A stretch of 64,000 bases of DNA from positions 992,001-1,056,000 of the forward strand of contig NZ_OY781106.1 in the NCBI RefSeq assembly GCF_963676475.1, given 5' to 3'. This DNA is from an uncultured Celeribacter sp. (lineage in GTDB: Bacteria > Pseudomonadota > Alphaproteobacteria > Rhodobacterales > Rhodobacteraceae). The translations under genes and the position numbers were made by a program. Positions within the stretch are counted from its first letter, which is position 1. The number at the start of each line of letters is the position of its first letter. Below are positions 1-9,370 of the stretch, piece by piece. The notes beneath the pieces were generated by a model, which worked only from the letters and a program-made list of their open reading frames with translations, did no database searches and was not told the origin of the DNA.

Positions 1-335
1 TTTCCGGCGTAATGCGAGATAAATGTCGGCGTCAGAATGCGCATGAACCCGGCCATGGCGATGGCGTCCGGCTCATATTGGTCAATGACGGAAATCAGAT
101 TTTGTTCAAAGGCTTCTCGGTCGCCTTTAAAGTCGCGATGGTCCACCACTTCGGTCGCGATCCCCATGTCAGCGGCCTTCGCCAACCCGCCTGCAGAGGG
201 CACGTTGGAGAGCACCAGACAGGGGCGACCGGGATGGTCATCCTCCATCATGGATGTCGCCAGCGACACCATATTGGAGCCGCCGCCGGAGATCAGGATC
301 GCAACCTTTTTGGGGCTCACGACTTTGGAGGTCAC
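1..335 (-). CDS. purN: Phosphoribosylglycinamide formyltransferase PurN (3' end outside window)
   Basis: Transfers a formyl group from 10-formyl-tetrahydrofolate to GAR, the third step of de novo purine synthesis, in the cytoplasm. About 111 N-terminal residues are visible. They contain the family's opening strand and ISGGGSN loop (about residues 15-21), followed by SNVPSAGGLAKA-like and EPDAIAMAGFMRIL-like segments. The GTG start overlaps the purM stop codon (GTGA), as expected for translational coupling. The C-terminal half, with the usual folate-binding part, lies beyond the window edge. Identity is clear from sequence and from the purM neighbour. Confidence 0.93.
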   Translation of the reverse strand, partial: MTSKVVSPKKVAILISGGGSNMVSLATSMMEDDHPGRPCLVLSNVPSAGGLAKAADMGIATEVVDHRDFKGDREAFEQNLISVIDQYEPDAIAMAGFMRILTPTFISHYAG

Positions 336-1390
336 GACAAGGCGCCCTCATAGGTCACACCATTGCCGGTGGTCACCTGACCGAGGCGGTAGACGGTTTC
401 GCCCTCGCCGCTCAACAGCGCGGTCAAAGCCTCGGCCTCCGCCGCGTCACAGACCACGATCATGCCGATCCCGGCGTTGTAGGTCTTGAGAAGCTCATGC
501 TGCGACAGGCCTGCGGTGTCGACCAGCCATTTGAAGACAGGCGGCAATGTCCAGGCCGTCAGGTCGATGTCCGCACCCATGCCGGTCGGCAAAACGCGCG
601 GCAGGTTTTCGGTCAGACCGCCGCCGGTGATATGCGCCAGCGCATGAACGCCGCCTGCACGGATCGCCTTGAGCACCGGTTTGACGTAAAGCCGGGTCGG
701 CTTCAAAAGCTCTTCGCCCAGGGTCGCATCCGAGAACGGCGCGATGTCGGACCATTTGTAGGTGGAGACCTCGACGGTTTTACGCACCAGAGAATAGCCG
801 TTGGAATGCACACCATTGGAGGCCAGCCCCAAAAGCACATCGCCCTCACGCACGCCGGACGGCAGGTCGGAACCGCGCTCCATCGCGCCCACGGCAAAGC
901 CCGCAAGATCGAAATCGCCATCCTCATACATGCCCGGCATCTCCGCCGTCTCGCCGCCGATCAAGGCACAGCCGGACTGCGCACAGCCTTCCGCAATGCC
1001 TTCGATCACGGCGGCGGCATTATCGAGCTTAAGCTTGCCGGTCGCGAAATAATCGAGGAAGAACAAGGGCTCAGCGCCCTGACACACAAGGTCATTCACG
1101 CACATGGCAACGAGGTCGATACCAACAGTTTTGACATTGTCGGTGTCGATCGCAATACGCAGCTTGGTGCCGACGCCATCGGTCGCCGCGACGAGGATCG
1201 GGTCCTCATAGCCCGCGGCCTTGAGATCAAACAGCGCGCCAAAGCCGCCAAGCCCGGCCATCACGCCCGGACGCGCGGTCTTTTTCGCCGCCGGTTTGAT
1301 GCGTTCGACAAGCTCATTGCCCGCATCAATATCCACACCGGCGTCTGCATAGGTCAGACCGTTTTTCCCTGCGGTGGTGCCCTGTGTCAT
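332..1390 (-). CDS. purM: Phosphoribosylformylglycinamidine cyclo-ligase
   Basis: ATP-dependent AIR synthetase, step five of purine synthesis. It is about 352 residues, the normal family size. It shows the DGVGTKL motif near residues 71-77, the DLVCQGAEPLFFLDY segment, GGETAEMPGMY near residue 140, and HITGGGLTENLPR near residue 245. The reading frame is open further upstream, but those residues look unlike the family, so the start is placed at the ATG before TQGTTAGKNGL. It overlaps purN by four bases and forms a purMN operon. A divergent membrane protein gene begins about 140 bases upstream. Confidence 0.97.
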   Translation of the reverse strand: MTQGTTAGKNGLTYADAGVDIDAGNELVERIKPAAKKTARPGVMAGLGGFGALFDLKAAGYEDPILVAATDGVGTKLRIAIDTDNVKTVGIDLVAMCVNDLVCQGAEPLFFLDYFATGKLKLDNAAAVIEGIAEGCAQSGCALIGGETAEMPGMYEDGDFDLAGFAVGAMERGSDLPSGVREGDVLLGLASNGVHSNGYSLVRKTVEVSTYKWSDIAPFSDATLGEELLKPTRLYVKPVLKAIRAGGVHALAHITGGGLTENLPRVLPTGMGADIDLTAWTLPPVFKWLVDTAGLSQHELLKTYNAGIGMIVVCDAAEAEALTALLSGEGETVYRLGQVTTGNGVTYEGALS

Positions 1391-1531
1391 GGCGCTACGA
1401 TTCCCCTGAATGACAAGATGACGCTCGTCTACGCGAAAGCCGATCAGAAAGAAAGTCCATAGGTCTTTCCCTGCGCTCAACGCTTGCGCGGTCCCGGCAT
1501 GCGCGACATAATTCGCCCATTGCCGGGGGCG

Positions 1532-3031
1532 ATGGTGCAAAATTTCAGAGCGTTTTTACACTGTGAAACAGATCAGGGATTGGGGGCCTGTGTCTATTCA
1601 TGGTTTTCGGATCAAAATGAGGGCTTCTCCTCAATAGCGAGTTTCATTACGATTGCCTTTGCAATTTGGGCCATCCCCACGGCTCTTGTAAAAATGTACC
1701 GTTTCCTCAAACGTCCCAAACACACGCTTTTGGCCGATATGTCGGACCCGAACCGCTGGCATTTGGCCACGGAACGGCTGAAACATCTCGCGGGGACACA
1801 GGATGTCTCTCACGCAGTCGCCCACGCAAACGACCGCCCGCAAACAGCGTTTCGCGCCTATCAAATCCGCCTCAACCGCCTTTTGACCTTTACCGAGGCG
1901 TGGTTCGGTGGCGTGTTTTCATTGCAAAGCTTCTTTCTCTGCCTGACCCTCGCCTATCTCTATCCGATTGTGTCGGCCCTGCTCACATGGACCGTCACAG
2001 GCGCCGGAACACTGGGGGGAGTTGAAATCTCAACGGCCGCAGATCTCACGCTATGGGGCAGGGTTGGGAGGTTGGGCCTGCTGTTTATCGGGTGGGGCGT
2101 GGCGTTGTACGTCTTTACAAATGCAGAGAGATTTTCGATCTGGGTCAAAGAAAAATTTACCCCTATTTCACTATGGCTTGACCCACGGGATGGTTTTCTG
2201 GCGAAGGCATCCCGTGGGTCAGTTGAGGTTTTGGCCTTTGCCATTGCCTTTGCCATTGCCGTTGCCATTGCCGTTGCCGGTGCCTTTGCCGGTGCCATTG
2301 CCTTTGCCATTGCCGGTGCCGTTGCCATTGCCGGTGCCATTGCCGTTGCCATTGCCGGTGCCGTTGTCGGTGCCGTTGCCGTTGCCGTTGCCGTTGCCGA
2401 CTCCAGTCTTCTGTTTTTCTTCGCCCTCCTCCCCGTGACCAACGCTTTTGCCGATTTCCTTTCCCTCTCGATCACACGCCTGTTCCTCAAAAAAATTGCC
2501 CATGAAAAAGGCGCAGGCGCGCGGTGGTTTTGGGAGATACTCATCGACATCGTCATCGCGATTTTCTGCCTCTTTGGCTTGGTCATCGGGATATGTGCCT
2601 TGCTCGATCTCTGGCCTACTCTCCTGCCTGACCGGTTCCCCCTACCCTTCGATTGGCGGCTCTATCGCGCGGAGGTGTTGGACAATTGGCAACATGGCGT
2701 GATGCTGTACACCATGGCCGCGACCACGCTTTTGCCCACCTTGATCCATGTGACGCTCGGCACCTGGGCGATTGCGCTCCATCGGCCCAAAATGGCCGCC
2801 GAGTTGATCGAAGAGATGCGCGGGCTTGAGGCCAGAGGCATCGCCACTTGGGGCAAGGTTCGACAGGCAGAAAAAATCACACCGCTGAAAAGCCGCCTGC
2901 ACAAAGCCTATTTGGGCGGGATCACCAAGGCCGCGCTGGCGGCTATTTTTGTGACGGCGGTGTTTGCGCTCTTGATCTGGCGCGGAATGGTCCTTTTGGC
3001 CGCATGGGGCATCCCACCCTTTGCACTGTGA
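1532..3031 (+). CDS. Multi-pass membrane protein with alanine-rich dipeptide-repeat segment
   Basis: Not recognised as a named family. It has about 499 residues with predicted membrane segments near residues 35-55, 130-155, 185-205, 235-310, 335-370, 400-425 and 475-498. Residues about 234-290 are a low-complexity run of alternating Ala with Ile, Phe, Val or Gly, encoded by a degenerate GCCNTT hexanucleotide array. The array would span two or three membrane passes. Because the unit is six bases, copy-number slippage would change length without breaking the frame. The first half holds charged soluble loops. The start is uncertain: an in-frame ATG lies at 1484, but 1532 is preceded by a G-rich stretch and is nearer the first hydrophobic segment. 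It is a single gene between purM and a tRNA. Confidence 0.75.
   Translation: MVQNFRAFLHCETDQGLGACVYSWFSDQNEGFSSIASFITIAFAIWAIPTALVKMYRFLKRPKHTLLADMSDPNRWHLATERLKHLAGTQDVSHAVAHANDRPQTAFRAYQIRLNRLLTFTEAWFGGVFSLQSFFLCLTLAYLYPIVSALLTWTVTGAGTLGGVEISTAADLTLWGRVGRLGLLFIGWGVALYVFTNAERFSIWVKEKFTPISLWLDPRDGFLAKASRGSVEVLAFAIAFAIAVAIAVAGAFAGAIAFAIAGAVAIAGAIAVAIAGAVVGAVAVAVAVADSSLLFFFALLPVTNAFADFLSLSITRLFLKKIAHEKGAGARWFWEILIDIVIAIFCLFGLVIGICALLDLWPTLLPDRFPLPFDWRLYRAEVLDNWQHGVMLYTMAATTLLPTLIHVTLGTWAIALHRPKMAAELIEEMRGLEARGIATWGKVRQAEKITPLKSRLHKAYLGGITKAALAAIFVTAVFALLIWRGMVLLAAWGIPPFAL
2179..2221. repeat. 14-bp perfect inverted repeat inside the membrane protein gene
   Basis: The arms TGACCCACGGGATG (2179-2192) and CATCCCGTGGGTCA (2208-2221) are exact complements separated by 15 bases. 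The hairpin sits directly before the hexanucleotide array, within coding sequence. It could stall polymerases or ribosomes, or be a scar of a past insertion. No T-run follows, so it is not an intrinsic terminator. Confidence 0.85.
2234..2399 (+). repeat. Hexanucleotide array (GCCNTT/GCCGGT type)
   Basis: About 28 units of GCC followed by ATT, TTT, GTT or GGT, running without interruption except for one GTC. It encodes the Ala-X alternation in the membrane protein. The array is in frame and an exact multiple-of-three repeat, so it is a candidate for slippage-driven length variation. Confidence 0.9.
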
Positions 3032-3113
3032 CCTGCGGGAGGCAGACAGGAAGGCTCTTGACCCCGCCCCACAACTCAGACTAGTCACAGCGTCAGGACA
3101 AATGTCCGATGGC

Positions 3114-3190
3114 GGGCCTGTAGCTCAATTGGTTAGAGCAGAGCGCTCATAACGCTTTGGTTGCGGGTTCAAGTCCTGCCGGGCCTACCA
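3114..3190 (+). tRNA. tRNA with CAT anticodon (probably tRNA-Ile2, lysidine type)
   Basis: 77 bases with a seven-pair acceptor stem (GGGCCTG with CGGGCCT, including G-U pairs), D arm TAGCTCAATTGGTTAGAGCA, anticodon loop CTCATAA, TTCAAGT T-loop and encoded CCA. The anticodon CAT allows Met or Ile2. The sequence around the anticodon resembles bacterial tRNA-Ile2, whose C34 is converted to lysidine, rather than initiator or typical elongator Met. A tRNA classifier would settle it. Confidence 0.9.
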
Positions 3191-3295
3191 AAAATCCATA
3201 TAATCAACCGCTTAACCCCAAAGTGGATGACACCAAAAGTGGTGCTTCCCCTTGCGTTCGATGGGGGCAATGCGAGGCGGTCTCCCCAACACATC

Positions 3296-6200
3296 TTAGG
3301 AGCTTTCTCCCACAGAGCCGAGGCGCCAGGCCAGACAGTCCGACAGATAAGTCCGCGCATCCGCCGAAAGCCTGGAAATGCCCGCGTGGCGTGCCAGATC
3401 GAGAACCGGATCATCGCTCTGCGTCAGTTCGGTCAGATGACGGTCATAGAGCTCCGCGATTTCCGTGCGCGAGATGTCCCGGATCGACCGGTTCATCCCC
3501 GGACGGAAGCTCACCCTCTCGGCTTTCCTGCCCGCGGCCCAGAGGAAATCAACGCCGTCCTCGCGATGGATCTCGATCTGGGCAAGAGCTTTGGACACCT
3601 GATCCGAAATGCGCCGTCCGGTCCGTTGCCAGCCATGCATCCCGGACACGCGTTTGCCCAGCAAGGCGAGTGGCATGGGGCCTTCGCGATCGACGACATC
3701 CGCAATCAGGCGTTCCAGCACAGGGATGTAATCCGCCTCGTAGAACCTGTCGGGGTCGGGCGTGATCTCCCCCGCCCCCGCTCGGCCCATGACCGCAGGC
3801 GGTGCTGCTTGTGCGAATTGTGGCTCTGGATGGGCTGGCTCACGTGACAGGAGACTTTGCTCACCGATCACGCCCGTCCCGCCAGTCTCGGGTGCACGGC
3901 CCCCCGGCCCAACACTGTCCTCTGCCGCAGCGATCTCCTCACCCGCATCCTGCGCTCTCTTGGCAGCGCGAAGAGACTCCTCTTTGGCCCTCTTGGCACG
4001 ATCCGCCTCCAGATGCGCCGTCAGGGCCATGTGGATACGCTCGACCACGGCCGCAGGATTGCGGAACCAGTCAGCCGACCAGATCCGAAAAATAGTCCAG
4101 CCGAGATTTTCAAGCACCGCCTGGCGCACCTTGTCCCGGTCACGCGCGGTCGCCGAGCCGTGATAGGTCGCGCCATCGCATTCGATCCCGGCCAGATAGA
4201 CCCCTGCATGATCCGGATGTACGACGCCAAGGTCGATCCTGTATCCAGAGACGCCGATCTGCGGGCGCAACTCCCAGCCTTTCGCCTCAATCGCCTGTTT
4301 GATCGCGGCCTCGAAGACATTCTCCACCGGACCGAGTGACCCGTCATCCTGCGCTGGAAGCGCCACCGGGCCACGTGCGGCAAAATCCAGAAATCCCTTG
4401 AGATGACGGACCCCCATGGCCTTGGTTCGGGACAGATCAATCTGATCGGCGCGGATCGAGGCAAAGACATGCAATTCGGCCCGGGCGCGCGTCACCGCCA
4501 CGTTCAGGCGCTTTTCGCCACCATCGCCGTTCAACGCCCCAAAAGCCATCGACAGCTTGCCCGCGTGGTCAGGTCCAAAGGTGATCGAGAACAATATCAC
4601 ATCCCGCTCGTCGCCTTGAATGTTTTCCAGATTCTTGACGATCACCGGCTCCTCCCGCGCGTCCTCAAAGAACCATTCCAATTCAGGATTCTTGCGGCGC
4701 TCCTCGTCAAGCAGGTCCAGGATCAACCCCTGCTGTTCCGCATTGAAAGTGATGACCCCAAGCGTTTGCCGCTCCTCCTCCGGCAAGGTCAGCCAGTCGT
4801 TCAGGCGGCGCACGGTCATGCGGACGATGGCGCGGGCCTCCGCCTCGTTGGTGCGTCCCTGACCACGGCCATAGAGACCATCGACCTGATGCAGCCTGAC
4901 GGCTTCGGAGGCGGTCGATGGGGAGGGAAAAGTCACCAGCCGGCCACCGTAATAATGCCAGTTGGAAAAGGCGATGAGCGCCTCGTCCCGGCTTCGATAG
5001 TGCCAATCGAGCTGCTGCGTCGGAATGCCCGCTGCGGCGACCTCATCCAGAATCGACGCCAGATCGCGTTCGACCTCTGGAAGATCCTGATCGCCGCCAT
5101 CGCTGCGTCCGAAGAAATTCGTTGGCGGCAATTGCTTGGGATCGCCCACGATAATCGCCTGCCGCCCTCGCGCAATCGCCCCGATGGCATCCCAGGTGGT
5201 GATCTGGGACGCCTCGTCGAAGATGACCACGTCAAACGCCGCTTGCCCGGCAGGCAGGTATTGCGCCACTGAGAGAGGTGACATCAGCACACAGGGTGCG
5301 AGTTTCGTGAAACTGTCAGGCATTTCCGAAATCAGCGTTCGGATCGGCATGCTGGGCCGTTGCAAATTGAGCTGATGCCGCAATGTGCCAAGTTCCGAAC
5401 GCTTTGCGACGGCATCCTGAGACGGAAGCCCATGCCGGATACGGGCCAACACCTGCGCCGCGGCCATCTTTGTCGCCCGTTCATCAAGTGCCCGGAACCG
5501 TTCGATCGCATCCTCATGCGTCCAATGCGAAAACCCGCGCAATTCAGGCTGCGCATCCATGGCCAGGGGCAACCACCAATCCGCATAGGCCGACACGAAA
5601 GCCGCCTCGGTATCGCGCGTGATCCGCCCGTCCTCAAGGGCCAGAACCAGAGGCTCCAGCCCCGCCCCACGGGCCTGCTCTCTGACCTCGACCCAACGTG
5701 TCCAGTCCTGAAGATGCGCCTTGTTGTCCACGATCTCCTGCAAGGAGGAGATCAACTCTGTCAGCGCCATCGCCTCGGGTGCAGTTTGCGCGACAGCCGC
5801 GAACGCCGCCGCATGTTCGCTCCAATGCGCATAGCTCTGTTGGAACGCGGCAATTGCGTGCCGCACATCTCCCGATCCGCGTCGCGCGAGGCTCCGGCAT
5901 GTATCCTCCCAACGGGCGGGCTCCGCAACGGCGGGTGAAACATCGGTGAACACCGCCTTCAACGCACGCGCCTGATCAATCCAATCGGCCAGACGCGCGA
6001 CCTCCGTCTCCACCCCCTTGACCACCGGGCATCCGCTCAGGGGATGCGCCTCGATCTTGCTGCGCGCGCGGTCAGCATCGGCCAAAGCGGCGATGTCAGT
6101 TTGTGGATCCGCCTGACCGCCCTCGGCATAGGTCTGAAGCAGCTTGCGCACCGAGGATTTCGCAAACGCCCCGAAGGGCCAGATTTTCGTCTGCGCAAGC

Positions 6201-9151
6201 CGCCAATTGGCATCGAGTTGCTCCAGAGGCATCGCATCGAGCCGATCCATCGGATAGCGCGCCGACATGCGACCAGCGGCAGTCGCGTAACCTGCGAGCT
6301 GTTCCTTCAGGGTCTCGGCCTGCGCCTCGATCTCATCGAGATCGCGCGACAGCGCCCAACTTACATCCTCGCCCGTTTCAGGCACCGTGGCGAGGCGGCG
6401 CAAAAGCTTCACCTCAGAGGCCGCGCCCTGCCCTGTCCAGCCCAGACCGGCCTGATCCGCCAGAGCCTGCGCCACCTCCGACAATGCGCGGGTCGCGTCG
6501 CGCAACTCCGCGCTCCGTTCAAGCAGCTCCGCCTGCCAGCCAAAGGACCAATCCTGCGCCTGCACGAGCGGCAAAGGCGCGCGATCCGCGACGATGTCAC
6601 GGCATCGCCCCAAAGCCTCCGCCAGATGTCGCAGATGGCTGTAGCTTTCCGCGTCATGGGCGTCCTTGTTGGCAAATGTCAGGCTGAAAGGACGATCATC
6701 GCCCGCAGATGTCCCGATCGCCTGGAAGACACTGAACCCTTGCGTGCCCGTCGCATGAAGCGCCGTCACATAGCTGTTCAACTGGTCTCGGGTGACGGAC
6801 AAATCCTCTGTCACCTTGATCCACTCGTCCTCCGAGGCATTGCTCGCCCGTGCCCAACTGCGGCCCAGCTGCGTGAGCACCGATTTTCGGTCCGCCTTGT
6901 TCGAATGCAGCTCCAGCACCGCATCGCCAAGCCCATGCGAGGCCAGACGGCGTTGCACCACGTCGAGTGCCGCCGATTTTTCCGCGACGAAAAGCACCGT
7001 TTTCTGCATCGCGAGACATTGGGAAATGATATTGGCAATCGTCTGGCTCTTGCCGGTCCCCGGCGGTCCGATCAGGACGAAATCATGCCCCTCCTGCGCC
7101 GCCAGCACTGCGGCAAGCTGGGACGAATCCGCGGGCAGCGGCGTGAACAGGTCACGGGGCGCAAGCCTGCGGTCGACATCCGCCGCGCGCGGCAGGCCGG
7201 GCGCATCCTCCGCCAGAAAGGGCTCCGCCGGGCTGTCGACCAGATGCTTCACCAAAGCACTCTCGCGCAGGCTGTCGGTTCGTTCGACCAAATCCTTCCA
7301 CATCAGGAACTTGGCAAAGGAAAAGGTCGACAGGGCCAGATCTTCCACCACTTCGAACCCGGCGACATCGCGCACCTTGCGCCGCATGATCTCGAAAATC
7401 CGCGGCAGATCAAAGCCGCTTTCATCGCGCGGCAGATCGCCTTCCAATTCGGGCACGTTCAGGTCGAAATCGCGCTTGAGAAATTCGAGCAGCGTGGTGT
7501 TAAAGCGCACATCGTCCTCATGATGTGCGATCACGAATTCCGATTGAGCTGACTTGCGGGAGATTTTCACAGGCACCAGCAGCAGAGGGGCGCGGTAGCT
7601 GCGCGTCTCGCCCTCGGATTTTTTCCACCGCAGGAAACCTGCCGCCAGAAACAGCGTGTTGGTGCCCCCCTCCTGCATGTCGCTTTTGGCACGACGGTGC
7701 AGCTCCAGCAGGCGACGCTCGGCATCCTTGCGGCTCAGCGGGACGGCAATCTGACCTTTTGAAAAGGCGTCTCTCGCGACCTCTTCAAGGAGCCGGGGTT
7801 CATCATTGGCCAACAGGTCACGCGTTCCGACCGGGTCTTCGTCCTTCAACGCCAGCGCGCGGAATGTCTTGCCATCGGCCAACTGGTCCTCCAGTGCCGA
7901 AACATCCGGGCACAGGAACGGCAAGGTCTGTTTGCTGTCCCTGAAATTCAGCAACCGATTGCGCAGTGAAAGATCCAGAAGCTTGCGCTGCCACCGCGAA
8001 ATCCGGTCGGCGGGCGTGGACGGCTCATCCTCGATCAACTCTCCCGGCAACAGGCCCAGATCCAAAGCCCGAGGCAAGGCTGCGGGGCTTGTCGAGACCT
8101 CCTCCGTCGCGCTCGCCATCTCAGCCCTATGACTGGCGAGAGGCCGAATACGCGCCGCACGCGCCCGCCGGATATCAACGGCCATGGTAAAACCGTGCTC
8201 GTTTCGTTCCGCCGTCAGATCGCGCGCTGTTTCAACCGCCTCCTCAAAGCCGACACTGGGCCGTTTGGTGAGCAAAGTGGTCTCCATACTCACGAATTCG
8301 CGGGCATCAATCGCCTTGCGGACCGTCATCACATCCGGCTCGCTGATGGAGCCGAAATCTCTTTCGGTCAGCCACACCCCGGTCCAGGCATGGCCTTCGG
8401 AGAACAGCACGACGGGATTGAGCCCCGCCGCCTCGAAACAGCCCGCCAAAAGAAGGGCACTGTCGAGACAGGTCGCGAGCCCCTCGGATTTGATCCGCCC
8501 CGGATCGCGGATCTTCTGGCCAAGCCGTTCGAAACTCGCCGGCGGTACGGCGTAAGTCAGGCCAAGCCCGGTGGCCGCCGACCAGATGGCCCCGGCCAGC
8601 ATCCATGCGCGGGCCGGATCGCGCGACTGGTAGCCATCCATGCTGCCGCTCTGCCCTGCGGCCTCCAACAATCGGCTGGCCTCCTTGAGGATCCCCGCAA
8701 TGACTGCATCATTGGGCGACACGAAGGCGGCAAGCAAATGCGCCATCTCGCCGACGCCGCCCCATTCGTCGCGCGCGAGCAATTCGACCGGACGGGCCGC
8801 CTCCAAAAGCCTCTCCTCACCTTGACGCACCACAAGCCGCAGCTCTCCCCACTCGGCCTCGTTGAGCCCACCGAGGAGGATCGGGTCCAAAGGTATATCC
8901 AGATCGCGCAGGTCTTGGTGCTGCCCCGGAGCAAGACGATCCAGCGTCCAGCTCTTGGGGCGGATCAACCCGGGGCGACAGCTCAACTCGACTGTGATGT
9001 TCTCGACTGGGTCCTCAGAGTGGTTCCGCAAAAGCAGTTTCGTCACCACCGAAACACCATTCTGGGCGGAAGCGAAATTGACTTTCTCGGCGACGCAAAG
9101 CTCAACGACGATCCCGTCCTGCGCCTCTTCTTCAACCTGATCGAATGACAT
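3296..9151 (-). CDS. Giant DUF4011 / SF1 helicase / Vsr-like nuclease / DUF3320 protein
   Basis: About 1951 residues. Domains in order: an N-terminal beta-rich part; a transglutaminase-like segment near residues 205-255 (TCLDSALLLAGCF, then GHAWTGVW, giving Cys, Asp and His); DUF4011 near 380-435 (WQRKLLDLSLRNRLLNF); helicase Walker A GPPGTGKSQT near 693; a long insert; Walker B VIFDEASQ near 1312; QGDERDVI near 1515 and VAVTRA near 1555; an Mtes_1575/Vsr-like PD-(D/E)XK nuclease near 1640-1700 (YRIDLGVVHPDH, GIECDGATYH, NLGWTIFRIW); and DUF3320 near 1800-1870. COG1112-type helicases fused to nucleases occur in antiphage systems, but a function here is inference. An upstream in-frame start at 9253 is rejected because it would translate the 13-bp tandem repeats. 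The start at 9151 has AGGA about 11 bases before it. Divergent from the Mre11/Rad50-like pair. Confidence 0.9.
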   Translation of the reverse strand: MSFDQVEEEAQDGIVVELCVAEKVNFASAQNGVSVVTKLLLRNHSEDPVENITVELSCRPGLIRPKSWTLDRLAPGQHQDLRDLDIPLDPILLGGLNEAEWGELRLVVRQGEERLLEAARPVELLARDEWGGVGEMAHLLAAFVSPNDAVIAGILKEASRLLEAAGQSGSMDGYQSRDPARAWMLAGAIWSAATGLGLTYAVPPASFERLGQKIRDPGRIKSEGLATCLDSALLLAGCFEAAGLNPVVLFSEGHAWTGVWLTERDFGSISEPDVMTVRKAIDAREFVSMETTLLTKRPSVGFEEAVETARDLTAERNEHGFTMAVDIRRARAARIRPLASHRAEMASATEEVSTSPAALPRALDLGLLPGELIEDEPSTPADRISRWQRKLLDLSLRNRLLNFRDSKQTLPFLCPDVSALEDQLADGKTFRALALKDEDPVGTRDLLANDEPRLLEEVARDAFSKGQIAVPLSRKDAERRLLELHRRAKSDMQEGGTNTLFLAAGFLRWKKSEGETRSYRAPLLLVPVKISRKSAQSEFVIAHHEDDVRFNTTLLEFLKRDFDLNVPELEGDLPRDESGFDLPRIFEIMRRKVRDVAGFEVVEDLALSTFSFAKFLMWKDLVERTDSLRESALVKHLVDSPAEPFLAEDAPGLPRAADVDRRLAPRDLFTPLPADSSQLAAVLAAQEGHDFVLIGPPGTGKSQTIANIISQCLAMQKTVLFVAEKSAALDVVQRRLASHGLGDAVLELHSNKADRKSVLTQLGRSWARASNASEDEWIKVTEDLSVTRDQLNSYVTALHATGTQGFSVFQAIGTSAGDDRPFSLTFANKDAHDAESYSHLRHLAEALGRCRDIVADRAPLPLVQAQDWSFGWQAELLERSAELRDATRALSEVAQALADQAGLGWTGQGAASEVKLLRRLATVPETGEDVSWALSRDLDEIEAQAETLKEQLAGYATAAGRMSARYPMDRLDAMPLEQLDANWRLAQTKIWPFGAFAKSSVRKLLQTYAEGGQADPQTDIAALADADRARSKIEAHPLSGCPVVKGVETEVARLADWIDQARALKAVFTDVSPAVAEPARWEDTCRSLARRGSGDVRHAIAAFQQSYAHWSEHAAAFAAVAQTAPEAMALTELISSLQEIVDNKAHLQDWTRWVEVREQARGAGLEPLVLALEDGRITRDTEAAFVSAYADWWLPLAMDAQPELRGFSHWTHEDAIERFRALDERATKMAAAQVLARIRHGLPSQDAVAKRSELGTLRHQLNLQRPSMPIRTLISEMPDSFTKLAPCVLMSPLSVAQYLPAGQAAFDVVIFDEASQITTWDAIGAIARGRQAIIVGDPKQLPPTNFFGRSDGGDQDLPEVERDLASILDEVAAAGIPTQQLDWHYRSRDEALIAFSNWHYYGGRLVTFPSPSTASEAVRLHQVDGLYGRGQGRTNEAEARAIVRMTVRRLNDWLTLPEEERQTLGVITFNAEQQGLILDLLDEERRKNPELEWFFEDAREEPVIVKNLENIQGDERDVILFSITFGPDHAGKLSMAFGALNGDGGEKRLNVAVTRARAELHVFASIRADQIDLSRTKAMGVRHLKGFLDFAARGPVALPAQDDGSLGPVENVFEAAIKQAIEAKGWELRPQIGVSGYRIDLGVVHPDHAGVYLAGIECDGATYHGSATARDRDKVRQAVLENLGWTIFRIWSADWFRNPAAVVERIHMALTAHLEADRAKRAKEESLRAAKRAQDAGEEIAAAEDSVGPGGRAPETGGTGVIGEQSLLSREPAHPEPQFAQAAPPAVMGRAGAGEITPDPDRFYEADYIPVLERLIADVVDREGPMPLALLGKRVSGMHGWQRTGRRISDQVSKALAQIEIHREDGVDFLWAAGRKAERVSFRPGMNRSIRDISRTEIAELYDRHLTELTQSDDPVLDLARHAGISRLSADARTYLSDCLAWRLGSVGESS

Positions 9152-9209
9152 ACTGGAAAGTCCTAGCTCTAAATATCCGAGATCAGTCAGGCATAAGGGG
9201 GGCAGGTCT

Positions 9210-9274
9210 GTCAATTCGACCTGACAATTCGGCCTGACAATTTGACCTGTCAATTTGACCTGTCAATTCGACCT
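9210..9274. repeat. Five tandem 13-bp repeats between divergent genes
   Basis: Five contiguous copies of G(T/A)CAATT(C/T)G(A/G)CCT at 9210, 9223, 9236, 9249 and 9262, with at most three differences between copies. The 13-base period is not a codon multiple, which argues against coding. The array sits about 60 bases upstream of the helicase start and about 95 bases upstream of the nuclease start. It may be an operator or iteron-like protein-binding array for the divergent promoters. Confidence 0.85.
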
Positions 9275-9370
9275 GAAGGCCGACAACACATCAGCGCCCC
9301 TTCAGAACAGATATTTCCTGTTGTTCCAGACCCGGAAACTTGGTTCAGTCAGTGAGGAAGGAACGCGCAT

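Noticed and set aside
254..1462. Long plus-strand open frame opposite purM
   Set aside because: Antisense shadow of purM in GC-rich DNA; the sequence has no domain-like features.
2234..2399. CRISPR array
   Set aside because: Units are six bases with no spacers. It is a coding microsatellite, and no CRISPR-like repeat-spacer pattern was seen elsewhere in the window.
1960..2586. Thr/Ala- or Gly/Asn-repeat minus-strand proteins across the hexanucleotide array
   Set aside because: These are antisense readings of the GCCNTT repeat and lack starts and ribosome sites. The plus-strand membrane protein explains the region.
9152..9253. N-terminal extension of the giant helicase frame by 34 codons
   Set aside because: It would translate part of the 13-bp tandem array, whose period is not a codon multiple. 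The downstream ATG has a reasonable ribosome site.
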